In this document: positions 1 to 4,989 of the stretch, one piece after another | Layout of the letters: every line of letters starts with the position of its first letter | Numbering within the stretch: the stretch's first letter is position 1 | Source: CAZTME01 sp964614795 | GTDB lineage: Bacteria > Patescibacteriota > Microgenomatia > UBA1400 > PJMF01 | NCBI GenBank assembly: GCA_964614795.1 | Contig: CAZTME010000075.1 | Location: 1 to 5,193 of the forward strand | Length of the DNA stretch: 5,193 bases | Direction of reading: 5' to 3' | Program-made: the position numbers and the translations under genes | Notes under the pieces: generated by a model | What the model was told of the DNA's origin: nothing | Database searches by the model: none | Seen by the model: only the letters and a program-made list of their open reading frames with translations

Positions 1-52
1 TGATTGTACTTATTCAAAATCAAGACAAGTACAAGGCTTGAAAAGCTAGCTG

Positions 53-81
53 ATGAAACAATTTGCTTTTAATTTTATACT
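53..81 (+). promoter_or_regulatory. Candidate sigma-70-type promoter for the kor operon
   Basis: A -10-like TATACT lies at 76-81 (5 of 6 to consensus). It is preceded, across a 17-bp spacer, by a weak -35-like ATGAAA at 53-58 (4 of 6). This would give a leader of roughly 25 nt before the korA ATG. The surroundings are very AT-rich, so chance matches are easy. The rest of 1-113 shows no convincing gene: all three forward frames hit a stop within the first 75 bases and none carries a recognisable protein end. Confidence 0.35.
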
Positions 82-113
82 TTTTTGGAAGATGAAATAA
101 ATTAAAAAAAATC

Positions 114-1952
114 ATGGCAACTCAACAAAACTCTCATCATTCTTCTCAATTAAATTGGAAAATCGGCGCGCCCGCCGGGTTTGGCGTCATGACCACCGGC
201 CTACTCATGGCTAAACTCGCCACCCGTGCGGGCGCGCAAGTTATCACCTACCCCGAATATCCTTCTCTCATTCAAGGTGGACATAACACCTACGAACTAA
301 CCGCCAGTCTTCGCTCACATCCCTATGCCACCAAACGTCAAATCGATGTATTGGTCTGCCTTAATCCGGAAACATACTTCTTGCACTTAAAAAGACTCAA
401 TGAAAACTCACTCATTCTCTTCGATCCGATTACAAAAATTGAAGTGACTACCGGTTCTCCCATTCCCGTTCCCTTAACCGAAATTCAAACCTCTCAAAAA
501 GCCGACAAAATCATGATAAACACCATTGCCTTAGGTGCCAGCGCCGGCATTTTGGGAATAGATAAACAAATTCTCACGGATTTAATTCATGAACAATTTT
601 CTGGCAAAAAAAATTCGCAAGTAGCAAAAATAAATGTAGATTGCGCTCTGGCCGGTTTTGAGTATGTCAGGCAAAATTTCGCCACACAACTTAGGCCTTT
701 TTTGGCAAAACAAGCCATAAAAGAAATAGATCAAAATGATAACAATGATTTATCAATAAATAAAAATATATCGGCGGAAAAATTTGACAATACTAAATTG
801 GTAATGACGGGCAACGAAGCTTTTAGCCTGGCCGCTGTGAACGCTCATTGTCAATTTTATGGCGCCTACCCCATGACACCCACCAGCACAGTATTGGGCA
901 TTTTAGCCGGCTGGCAACAAGAAACAGGCATGATTGTTCGCCATAGCGAAGATGAAATCGCAGTGATTAACTCGGCTTTGGGTGCCAGTTTTGCCGGTGT
1001 TAGATCGGCGGTTGGTACTTCCGGAGGTGGTTTTGCTTTAATGGTGGAAACCGTCTCTTTGGCCGGAGTTACCGAAACACCACTGGTTATTCTCATGGGT
1101 CAAAGACCGGGGCCGGCAACCGGTATGCCAACCTGGACAGAGCAAGGAGATTTGCTTTTCACCGTTCACGCCGGTCATGGCGAATTTCAAAAAATCGTCT
1201 TAGCTCCTGGAGATTTGGAAGAAACCCTTGCTCTCACGCAAAAAGCCTTTGATTTAGCAGATATTTATCAACTACCAGTCATTATGTTAACCGATAAATT
1301 TTTAGCCGAGTCGCACAGCTCTATTCAACAAAGCTTAGTAAAAAAGCTTTTTGAGCATCAACCTCAAAGAGGAAAACTTCTTACAAAATGGTCAAAAGAC
1401 AAACTATATTTACGCTATCAAACAACTGCAGATGGTATTTCTCCCAGACTAATTCCCGGAACACCTAACACTTTTTATCAAGCCAATTCCTATGAGCATT
1501 TAGAAGATACTCACACCAGTGAAAGTGCAAGCGAGCGCATCAAACAGGTAGATAAGCGCGCGCAAAAAATTACCACCTACTTTAAAAACGATTTTTCCGC
1601 TCCTGTGCTTTTCACTGCCAACTCAAACAAAAAAACACAATTAACTTTAGTTGGCTGGGGATCAAGCAAAAATCCGGTTTTAGCCGCTCAACAAGCTCTT
1701 TTGCAGGAAAATATTTATATTAATTACTTACATTTTACTCATCTTTATCCATTAAGCAGTGATGTGGTTTTGCCATTTTTTCAAGAAGACATGCGCCACT
1801 ATTTATTAATTGAAAATAACGCCACCGCTCAATTTGGCCTATTATTGCGTCAACAAACGGGCGTGCATTTAACTCAACAATTGCTCAAATACAATGGCAG
1901 ACCTCTATTTCAAGAAGAAATTATTCAGAAAGTGAAGGAGATCCTTAAATGA
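114..1952 (+). CDS. korA: 2-oxoacid:ferredoxin oxidoreductase, fused gamma-alpha subunit (KorA-type)
   Basis: This is the large subunit of a CoA-dependent 2-oxoacid:ferredoxin oxidoreductase, a cytoplasmic enzyme that reversibly converts a 2-oxoacid plus CoA to acyl-CoA and CO2. The 612 residues form the fused arrangement typical of two-subunit enzymes. Residues about 14-200 are the gamma domain, with GAPAGFGVMTTG near its start and a GGHNTY motif at 55-60. An Asn/Asp/Lys-rich linker spans about 204-226. The alpha (pyrimidine-binding) domain starts near 229 and carries YPMTP (252-256), GTSGGGFALM (301-310), QRPGPATGMPT (330-340) and MLTDKF (391-396). GISPRLIPG (441-449) and the C-terminal domain (about 509-612) follow. 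No ferredoxin-like CxxC cluster domain is fused. The ATG at 114 is the only reasonable start but has no close Shine-Dalgarno; a GGAAG lies about 22 nt upstream. The stop overlaps the korB start. The preferred substrate (2-oxoglutarate, pyruvate or branched 2-oxoacids) cannot be read from sequence; 'kor' is by architecture. Confidence 0.93.
   Translation: MATQQNSHHSSQLNWKIGAPAGFGVMTTGLLMAKLATRAGAQVITYPEYPSLIQGGHNTYELTASLRSHPYATKRQIDVLVCLNPETYFLHLKRLNENSLILFDPITKIEVTTGSPIPVPLTEIQTSQKADKIMINTIALGASAGILGIDKQILTDLIHEQFSGKKNSQVAKINVDCALAGFEYVRQNFATQLRPFLAKQAIKEIDQNDNNDLSINKNISAEKFDNTKLVMTGNEAFSLAAVNAHCQFYGAYPMTPTSTVLGILAGWQQETGMIVRHSEDEIAVINSALGASFAGVRSAVGTSGGGFALMVETVSLAGVTETPLVILMGQRPGPATGMPTWTEQGDLLFTVHAGHGEFQKIVLAPGDLEETLALTQKAFDLADIYQLPVIMLTDKFLAESHSSIQQSLVKKLFEHQPQRGKLLTKWSKDKLYLRYQTTADGISPRLIPGTPNTFYQANSYEHLEDTHTSESASERIKQVDKRAQKITTYFKNDFSAPVLFTANSNKKTQLTLVGWGSSKNPVLAAQQALLQENIYINYLHFTHLYPLSSDVVLPFFQEDMRHYLLIENNATAQFGLLLRQQTGVHLTQQLLKYNGRPLFQEEIIQKVKEILK
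1935..1940 (+). promoter_or_regulatory. Ribosome binding site of korB inside the korA 3' end
   Basis: AAGGAG sits 8 nt before the korB ATG at 1949 and is a full consensus Shine-Dalgarno. It fixes the korB start and, with the ATGA overlap, indicates translational coupling of the two subunits. It is much stronger than anything in front of korA. Confidence 0.8.
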
Positions 1953-2815
1953 ACTCAATTCAAGATTTCACCGGCTATACGCCCACTTGGTGCTCCGGCT
2001 GTGGCAATTGGGGCATTGGTCGAGGAGTGATGAATGCGTTGGTGCAAGGTGGTTACTCACCGGAGTCACTGGCGATTGTTTTTGATATTGGCTGTTCTGG
2101 CAACATGAATGATTTTTTGAATGCCTACAGTGTTCACGGCCTGCATGGTCGCTCTATTCCGGTTGCAATTGGCATCAAATTGGCCAATCATAACTTGCCG
2201 GTGTTGGTGATTGGCGGTGATGGTTCAATTTATGGTGAAGGAGGTAATCATTTCCTTCACGCCTGCCGAGGCAATCACGATATTACTGTCGTTGTGCATG
2301 ATAACAGTGTTTATGGTTTGACCACCGGGCAAGTTTCACCGGCCGCTCATAAAGGTGCTAAAGGTAAATCCACACCGATGGGTGTAATTGAGCAACAAAT
2401 TTCTCCTTTAGCGCTAGCCCTTACTCAGGGAGCAACTTTTGTTGCTCAAACTTTTGCGGGCAATTTACCTCATTTGACTGAAACCATTAAGGCCGGTATG
2501 GCTCACAAGGGTTTTTCTTTAATTAATGTTCTTCAGCCTTGTGTCACTTTCAATAAAGTAAATACTTATGGCTATTACTTGCAGAAGAGTTACCCGCTTA
2601 AAGAGCACGATAGTACTGACTTTTCAAACGCTTTAAACTTAGCTATGCAACCGGTGATTGAGGAAAAGTTTCCTTTGGGCGTATTTTATGAAGTGAAAAA
2701 ACCCAGTTTTCACGAACAATTATCGCAACTGGATAAATCAACTCTAGTGGATAAAATAAACGATTTTCAACACTCTCACGAAAAAGCCAATCAATATCTC
2801 TCTTATTTTAGATAA
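1949..2815 (+). CDS. korB: 2-oxoacid:ferredoxin oxidoreductase beta subunit (KorB-type, TPP and 4Fe-4S binding)
   Basis: This is the beta subunit that pairs with the preceding gamma-alpha protein. It carries the thiamine diphosphate pyrophosphate/Mg site and the single iron-sulfur cluster that passes electrons to ferredoxin. At 288 residues it has the normal length for the family. WCSGCG (14-19) supplies Cys15 and Cys18; Cys49 (DIGCSGN) and Cys198 (LQPCVTFN) complete four cysteines spaced like the cluster ligands of characterised two-subunit archaeal enzymes. The TPP motif is GGDGSIYGEGGNH (89-101) followed by HDNSVYGLTTGQ (117-128), where the GDG and the DN / TTGQ pattern are the expected metal and cofactor contacts. 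All key residues are present, so the enzyme should be functional. Its start overlaps the korA stop as ATGA, and it ends just before a long inverted repeat. The cytoplasmic ferredoxin partner is not in the window. Confidence 0.95.
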   Translation: MNSIQDFTGYTPTWCSGCGNWGIGRGVMNALVQGGYSPESLAIVFDIGCSGNMNDFLNAYSVHGLHGRSIPVAIGIKLANHNLPVLVIGGDGSIYGEGGNHFLHACRGNHDITVVVHDNSVYGLTTGQVSPAAHKGAKGKSTPMGVIEQQISPLALALTQGATFVAQTFAGNLPHLTETIKAGMAHKGFSLINVLQPCVTFNKVNTYGYYLQKSYPLKEHDSTDFSNALNLAMQPVIEEKFPLGVFYEVKKPSFHEQLSQLDKSTLVDKINDFQHSHEKANQYLSYFR

Positions 2816-2817
2816 TA

Positions 2818-2886
2818 GACTTGTCGCTCAATAACAACACTATTCATTTGCTCAAATTAATTCATATTCTTATTGTGCGACAAGTC
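2818..2886. repeat. Long imperfect inverted repeat made of two facing 17-bp motifs
   Basis: GACTTGTCGC at 2818-2827 is the exact reverse complement of GCGACAAGTC at 2877-2886. After one T/T mismatch (2828 against 2876), CAATAA at 2829-2834 pairs with TTATTG at 2870-2875. That gives 16 pairs in 17 positions around a 35-nt AT-rich middle. It starts 3 nt after the korB stop, so in RNA it could form a stem-loop limiting read-through or protecting the korAB 3' end, but no U-tract follows. Each arm also contains a short dyad (TTGT-N3-ACAA, exact in the right arm and with one mismatch in the left), which suits a DNA-binding site. I see no target-site duplication, so a MITE-like element is possible but unsupported. 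Confidence 0.75.
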
Positions 2887-2900
2887 AAATATTTAGTAAC

Positions 2901-2930
2901 TTGAAATATTTTCATGCAATTTAACGTACT
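2901..2930 (+). promoter_or_regulatory. Candidate promoter of the secreted-protein gene
   Basis: TTGAAA at 2901-2906 is a good -35 match, but no good TATAAT-like box lies at the right distance. Read as an ECF-type promoter, TGAAAT (2902-2907) followed after 17 bp by CGTACT (2925-2930) resembles the TGAAAC-N16-CGTA pattern known for Bacillus SigW-type sigma factors. The transcript would start around 2935-2940, just before the third 17-bp motif copy. The match is short and the interpretation tentative. Confidence 0.3.
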
Positions 2931-2941
2931 AAGGTTAGTAT

Positions 2942-2958
2942 TTATTGTTCGACAAATC
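2942..2958 (+). promoter_or_regulatory. Third copy of the 17-bp motif, operator-like, ahead of the secreted-protein gene
   Basis: Positions 2942-2958 read TTATTGTTCGACAAATC and match the right arm at 2870-2886 in 15 of 17 positions. Both copies contain the dyad TTGT-N3-ACAA, here at 2945-2955. It lies 16 bp upstream of the ATG, where a bound protein could block transcription initiation or elongation. The regulator is unknown. Confidence 0.5.
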
Positions 2959-2963
2959 TAACG

Positions 2964-2969
2964 AAAGGA
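2964..2969 (+). promoter_or_regulatory. Ribosome binding site deciding the start at 2975
   Basis: AAAGGA lies 5 nt before the ATG at 2975. This places the start there rather than at an in-frame TTG at 2945, which has no comparable site, lies inside the operator-like repeat and would spoil the signal peptide by adding ten charged residues. Confidence 0.75.
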
Positions 2970-2974
2970 TTCTT

Positions 2975-3379
2975 ATGAACAAACGCATATTGCTCACCAC
3001 GGCAGGCGCTTTAATTTTGGGTGCTACAATTTTAGCCCCATTAACTTCCGCCTATCAGGGAAATCCGTCTGTTAAAGGACCGGCTTATTCTCCGGAAAGA
3101 CACGAGGCGATGACCAAAGCCTTTGCCAATAAAAATTATGAAGAGTGGAAAGCTCTCATGGGTGAAAGAAATGGCAGAGTCACTCAAGTAGTCACCAAAG
3201 AGAACTTTGCAAAATTCGCTCAAGCGCATCAATTGATGATGGAAGGAAAAGTGGAAGAAGCCAAAGCAATTAGAGCCGAATTAGGTTTAGGTAAAAAAGA
3301 TGGCTCCGGTCAAGGTCAAGGTGTTGGCAAACAAGGTAAAAGAGGCGGAATGGGTGGAAATTGCCCATATATGCAGTAA
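2975..3379 (+). CDS. Small secreted protein with Gly/Lys-rich tail, unknown function
   Basis: This is a 134-residue exported protein. Residues 1-26 form a signal peptide: MNKR, a hydrophobic stretch about 5-22, then LTSA with predicted cleavage before Tyr27. The mature part has two likely amphipathic helical segments: about 40-65 (ERHEAMTKAFANKNYEEWKALM) and about 75-103 (ENFAKFAQAHQLMMEGKVEEAKAIRAEL). The tail from about 104 is rich in Gly, Lys and Gln and ends GGNCPYMQ, with a single Cys at 130. It is basic, has no membrane anchor after the signal peptide and no lipobox. I recognise the helical pattern as recurrent in small proteins of candidate phyla bacteria but know no function. The helical fold and Gly/Met/Cys tail faintly recall CpxP/Spy-like periplasmic proteins, without a convincing LTxxQ motif. 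It is probably monocistronic: operator-like repeats precede it and a strong hairpin follows. Confidence 0.8.
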   Translation: MNKRILLTTAGALILGATILAPLTSAYQGNPSVKGPAYSPERHEAMTKAFANKNYEEWKALMGERNGRVTQVVTKENFAKFAQAHQLMMEGKVEEAKAIRAELGLGKKDGSGQGQGVGKQGKRGGMGGNCPYMQ

Positions 3380-3407
3380 GCTTGATTTTATAAATTGAGT
3401 TAATTGC

Positions 3408-3438
3408 TTGGCGCGGGCGACAAAGTCGCCCGCGCCAA
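3408..3438. terminator. GC-rich perfect hairpin, probable terminator or REP-like palindrome
   Basis: TTGGCGCGGGCGAC (3408-3421) and GTCGCCCGCGCCAA (3425-3438) pair perfectly over 14 bp, 11 of them G-C, around an AAA loop. It lies 28 nt after the stop of the secreted-protein gene in a strongly AT-rich region. The position fits a terminator, but neither strand has a U-tract after the stem, so it may be a non-canonical terminator, an mRNA 3' stabiliser or a repetitive extragenic palindrome. The structure is certain; the role is inferred. Confidence 0.6.
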
Positions 3439-3742
3439 AATAATCGCCTACGAAATAGGTTCATCACTGTTCAAACTATAGCAAGTTCAAAACCAAATAG
3501 CAGATTTGATATAGTTGGCTCTTGCCTGATAACTTGAGTAAAACAAGAATCGCCATTTCGTTTTGAAAGAATTATTGTTGAAAAACTAAAAATCACGCCT
3601 GTTATCAATTCTTATCAACAACCTTGAAATAAAATACTGATCAAATAATATCTATAATTCAACCAGATTAAAACTTGCTTTATCAAAATTCTCAATTTCA
3701 ACTAATTTACACAAAAAAATCTATTACAATAATCTTGATTGA

Positions 3743-3768
3743 TGTCAAAAAAATGTCACTCAAAGTCA
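3743..3768 (+). promoter_or_regulatory. Tandem TGTCA array resembling a PhoB/OmpR-type box
   Basis: TGTCA (3743-3747), six A residues, TGTCAC (3754-3759), and then a degenerate AGTCA (3764-3768) form half-sites with starts 11 and 10 bp apart, about one helical turn. TGTCA-N6-TGTCA is the core of the proteobacterial PhoB box. Here it would indicate at most a winged-helix response regulator of that family. It lies about 85-105 bp upstream of the sigma start codon. Confidence 0.35.
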
Positions 3769-3797
3769 AGTAAATAAATGAAAAAACGATTATCACA

Positions 3798-3826
3798 TGC
3801 ACAATCTTGATTAAAAAAATTACAAT
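3798..3826 (+). promoter_or_regulatory. Candidate promoter of the sigma/membrane-protein operon
   Basis: TACAAT at 3821-3826 (5 of 6 to TATAAT) lies 17 bp after TGCACA at 3798-3803 (4 of 6 to TTGACA). It would give a leader of about 17 nt before the ATG at 3850, in line with the lack of a Shine-Dalgarno there. The region is AT-rich, so this is only one candidate. Confidence 0.3.
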
Positions 3827-3849
3827 GTTTCAGATTAAAACTAACTAAA

Positions 3850-4431
3850 ATGCGGGCCTCTTCAAAAAAAAATATCACATTTTCTTTTAAGGAATTATCC
3901 GATGAGGAGATATTTGCTCAAGTTCAAAAAGGAGATGTCGAAAAATTTGCTGTCATTATTCGTCGCTATCAAGAAAAATTGATTAGGTACGCCACCTATT
4001 TATCTGCCGACGATCAGCTTGCCAAAGACATTGTGCAAGAAAGTTTCATTCAAGCTTACATTAATGCTCAATCATTTAATCCTCAAAAAAAACTTTCCAG
4101 CTGGCTTTATCGAATTGTCCACAACAAAACCATGGATCATTTTCGTCAAAAAAAACTCTTCACTACCAATTTAACGGATTATCATCCCGATCAGATCAAT
4201 CGTCATTCTTCTGTTGAAGATTCATATATCAAAAAAGAACTCATCAATAACACTCATCAATGTTTGCTAAATTTACCCTTGAAGTATCGAGAAGTGATTT
4301 CGCTGTATTTTTTGGAAGAAAAAACTTATCAAGAAATTAGTGAAATTTTGCACTCCCCCATTAACACAGTTGGCACCAATATTAGTAGAGGCAAACAAAT
4401 TCTTAAACAATTATGCCAAAAAAAAGCCTAA
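3850..4431 (+). CDS. RNA polymerase sigma-70 family factor, ECF-like
   Basis: This is a 193-residue alternative sigma factor with only regions 2 and 4, as in extracytoplasmic-function sigma factors; it would direct core RNA polymerase to a small promoter set. Region 2 spans about 24-100: the 'F..(I)(I)RRYQEKLIRYATYL' helix, DIVQESFIQAY (60-70) for core binding, and LSSWLYRIVHNKTMDHFRQKK (82-102) for -10 contact. After a variable linker, region 4 spans about 133-188, with LPLKYREVISLYFLEEKTYQEI leading into a helix-turn-helix (about 160-185, INTVGTNISRGKQIL) for the -35. The start ATG lacks a Shine-Dalgarno, but residues from Leu16 on already match the family, so the start is at most slightly off. 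It overlaps the downstream membrane-protein gene by 19 nt, the usual layout for a sigma/anti-sigma pair. The ECF subgroup and target genes are unknown. Confidence 0.92.
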   Translation: MRASSKKNITFSFKELSDEEIFAQVQKGDVEKFAVIIRRYQEKLIRYATYLSADDQLAKDIVQESFIQAYINAQSFNPQKKLSSWLYRIVHNKTMDHFRQKKLFTTNLTDYHPDQINRHSSVEDSYIKKELINNTHQCLLNLPLKYREVISLYFLEEKTYQEISEILHSPINTVGTNISRGKQILKQLCQKKA

Positions 4432-4967
4432 AAACAAATAAAAATTCATTATCACAATCATCATTAATTGAGTCCGATGTGGAACAATTAATTATGGAAA
4501 GAATTCGCTCGCAAGAAATAAAAATGAAGCCAAAGTGGTGGTTTGCTTTGGGAAGCATTATTTCTCTAATAGGCATTGCCGGCAGTTTATTGGGAGCGGT
4601 TTTTCTCGTTCACCTTGCAATTTTTTCATCTAAACAACATGGACCGATGGGTGAGGTTCGTTTTCAATTCATGATTAATAGTTTTCCATGGTGGATTCCA
4701 GTCATTGCCATTATTCTGCTGATAGTGGGCATTTACTTACTGCACAAATCAACTTCTTTGTATAAGCACAACATAATTATGATTACAATTATTATCACAA
4801 TCTTAACTTTGATTGCAGGAATGATTCTTTCTCAATCCGGGTTGGGAGAAAAATATTTTCATGTAGGACCACTCAGACGTTGGCAGAAACAAGAATTTTT
4901 TCAACAGAATGATTTTTATGATCAAAAACCCAGATGGAGAAGAAATCTGCAAGAAAATTATCGATGA
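4413..4967 (+). CDS. Three-helix membrane protein, candidate anti-sigma factor
   Basis: This 184-residue inner-membrane protein is encoded overlapping the sigma gene by 19 nt. A basic N-terminal segment of about 40 residues (SDVEQLIMERIRSQEIKMKPKWW at its end) should lie in the cytoplasm. Hydrophobic helices follow at about 43-70, 92-111 and 120-140. The tail of about 44 residues (FHVGPLRRW..., many Arg, Gln, Phe, Tyr and Trp) should be outside. It has no cysteine, so the zinc-binding HxxxCxxC anti-sigma domain is absent, and there is no classic periplasmic sensor domain. The anti-sigma role is inferred only from overlap with the sigma gene and the cytoplasmic N-terminus plus membrane anchor. 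I have a recollection of similar proteins next to sigma genes in candidate phyla bacteria. No Shine-Dalgarno is visible, suggesting translational coupling; an in-frame ATG at 4494 is an alternative start but would discard most of the cytoplasmic segment. Confidence 0.75.
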   Translation: MPKKSLKTNKNSLSQSSLIESDVEQLIMERIRSQEIKMKPKWWFALGSIISLIGIAGSLLGAVFLVHLAIFSSKQHGPMGEVRFQFMINSFPWWIPVIAIILLIVGIYLLHKSTSLYKHNIIMITIIITILTLIAGMILSQSGLGEKYFHVGPLRRWQKQEFFQQNDFYDQKPRWRRNLQENYR

Positions 4968-4989
4968 AATTTCCAAAAATCAAAATTGC

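Larger units (their letters stand above)
3439..3849. other. Long AT-rich intergenic region upstream of the sigma gene
   Basis: About 410 bp with no credible gene on either strand; stops are frequent and the only minor frames lack ribosome sites. It holds several promoter-like elements: TTGAAA (3624-3629) with TAATAT (3646-3651) at 16 bp, a perfect TATAAT at 3653-3658 without a good -35, and the pair at 3798-3826. It also holds the TGTCA array at 3743-3768. Short repeats include TTATCAA at 3602-3608 and 3612-3618, and AATCTTGATT at 3731-3740 and 3803-3812. No tRNA, riboswitch or other structured RNA was recognised. Its length suggests multi-input control of the sigma operon. Confidence 0.6.

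Noticed and set aside
1..49. Possible C-terminal end of an upstream gene in forward frame 2 or 3
   Set aside because: Both frames are open from the edge but give only 12-15 ordinary residues with no recognisable family, so no gene can be claimed.
41..70. AAAAGC/GCTTTT pairing as a terminator in the korA leader
   Set aside because: Only six mostly A-T pairs with an 18-nt loop; too weak.
866..1096. Minus-strand open frame of 76 codons within korA
   Set aside because: It lies opposite the strongly conserved alpha-domain motifs, has low-complexity Pro/Ala/Thr content and no ribosome site; it is a shadow frame.
1950..1952. Alternative genetic code with TGA as glycine
   Set aside because: TGA ends korA exactly at the korB start in a classic ATGA overlap, so TGA acts as a stop.
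2945..2974. TTG start adding ten residues to the secreted protein
   Set aside because: The AAAGGA site 5 nt before the ATG at 2975 and the clean signal peptide favour the later start.
3041..3232. Minus-strand open frame of 63 codons opposite the secreted-protein gene
   Set aside because: The forward frame has a clear signal peptide and ribosome binding site; the reverse frame resembles nothing known and is a shadow.
3447..3459. CCTA-CGAAA-TAGG small hairpin after the GC-rich palindrome
   Set aside because: The four-pair stem is expected by chance in this composition.
3270..3467. Minus-strand open frame of 65 codons across the GC-rich hairpin
   Set aside because: It reads through the palindrome and the end of the secreted-protein gene, giving Arg-rich sequence without family features.
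3476..3556. Minus-strand 26-codon frame starting MAILVLLKLSG
   Set aside because: It is hydrophobic-looking but has no Shine-Dalgarno and is too short to separate from chance.
3572..3588. TTATTGTTGAAAAACTA as a fourth copy of the 17-bp motif
   Set aside because: Only the first half (TTATTGTT) matches; the CGACAA core is missing.
4116..4128. TTGTCCACAA dyad inside the sigma gene
   Set aside because: The spacing is N2 rather than N3, it is within conserved coding sequence, and it lacks the rest of the motif.
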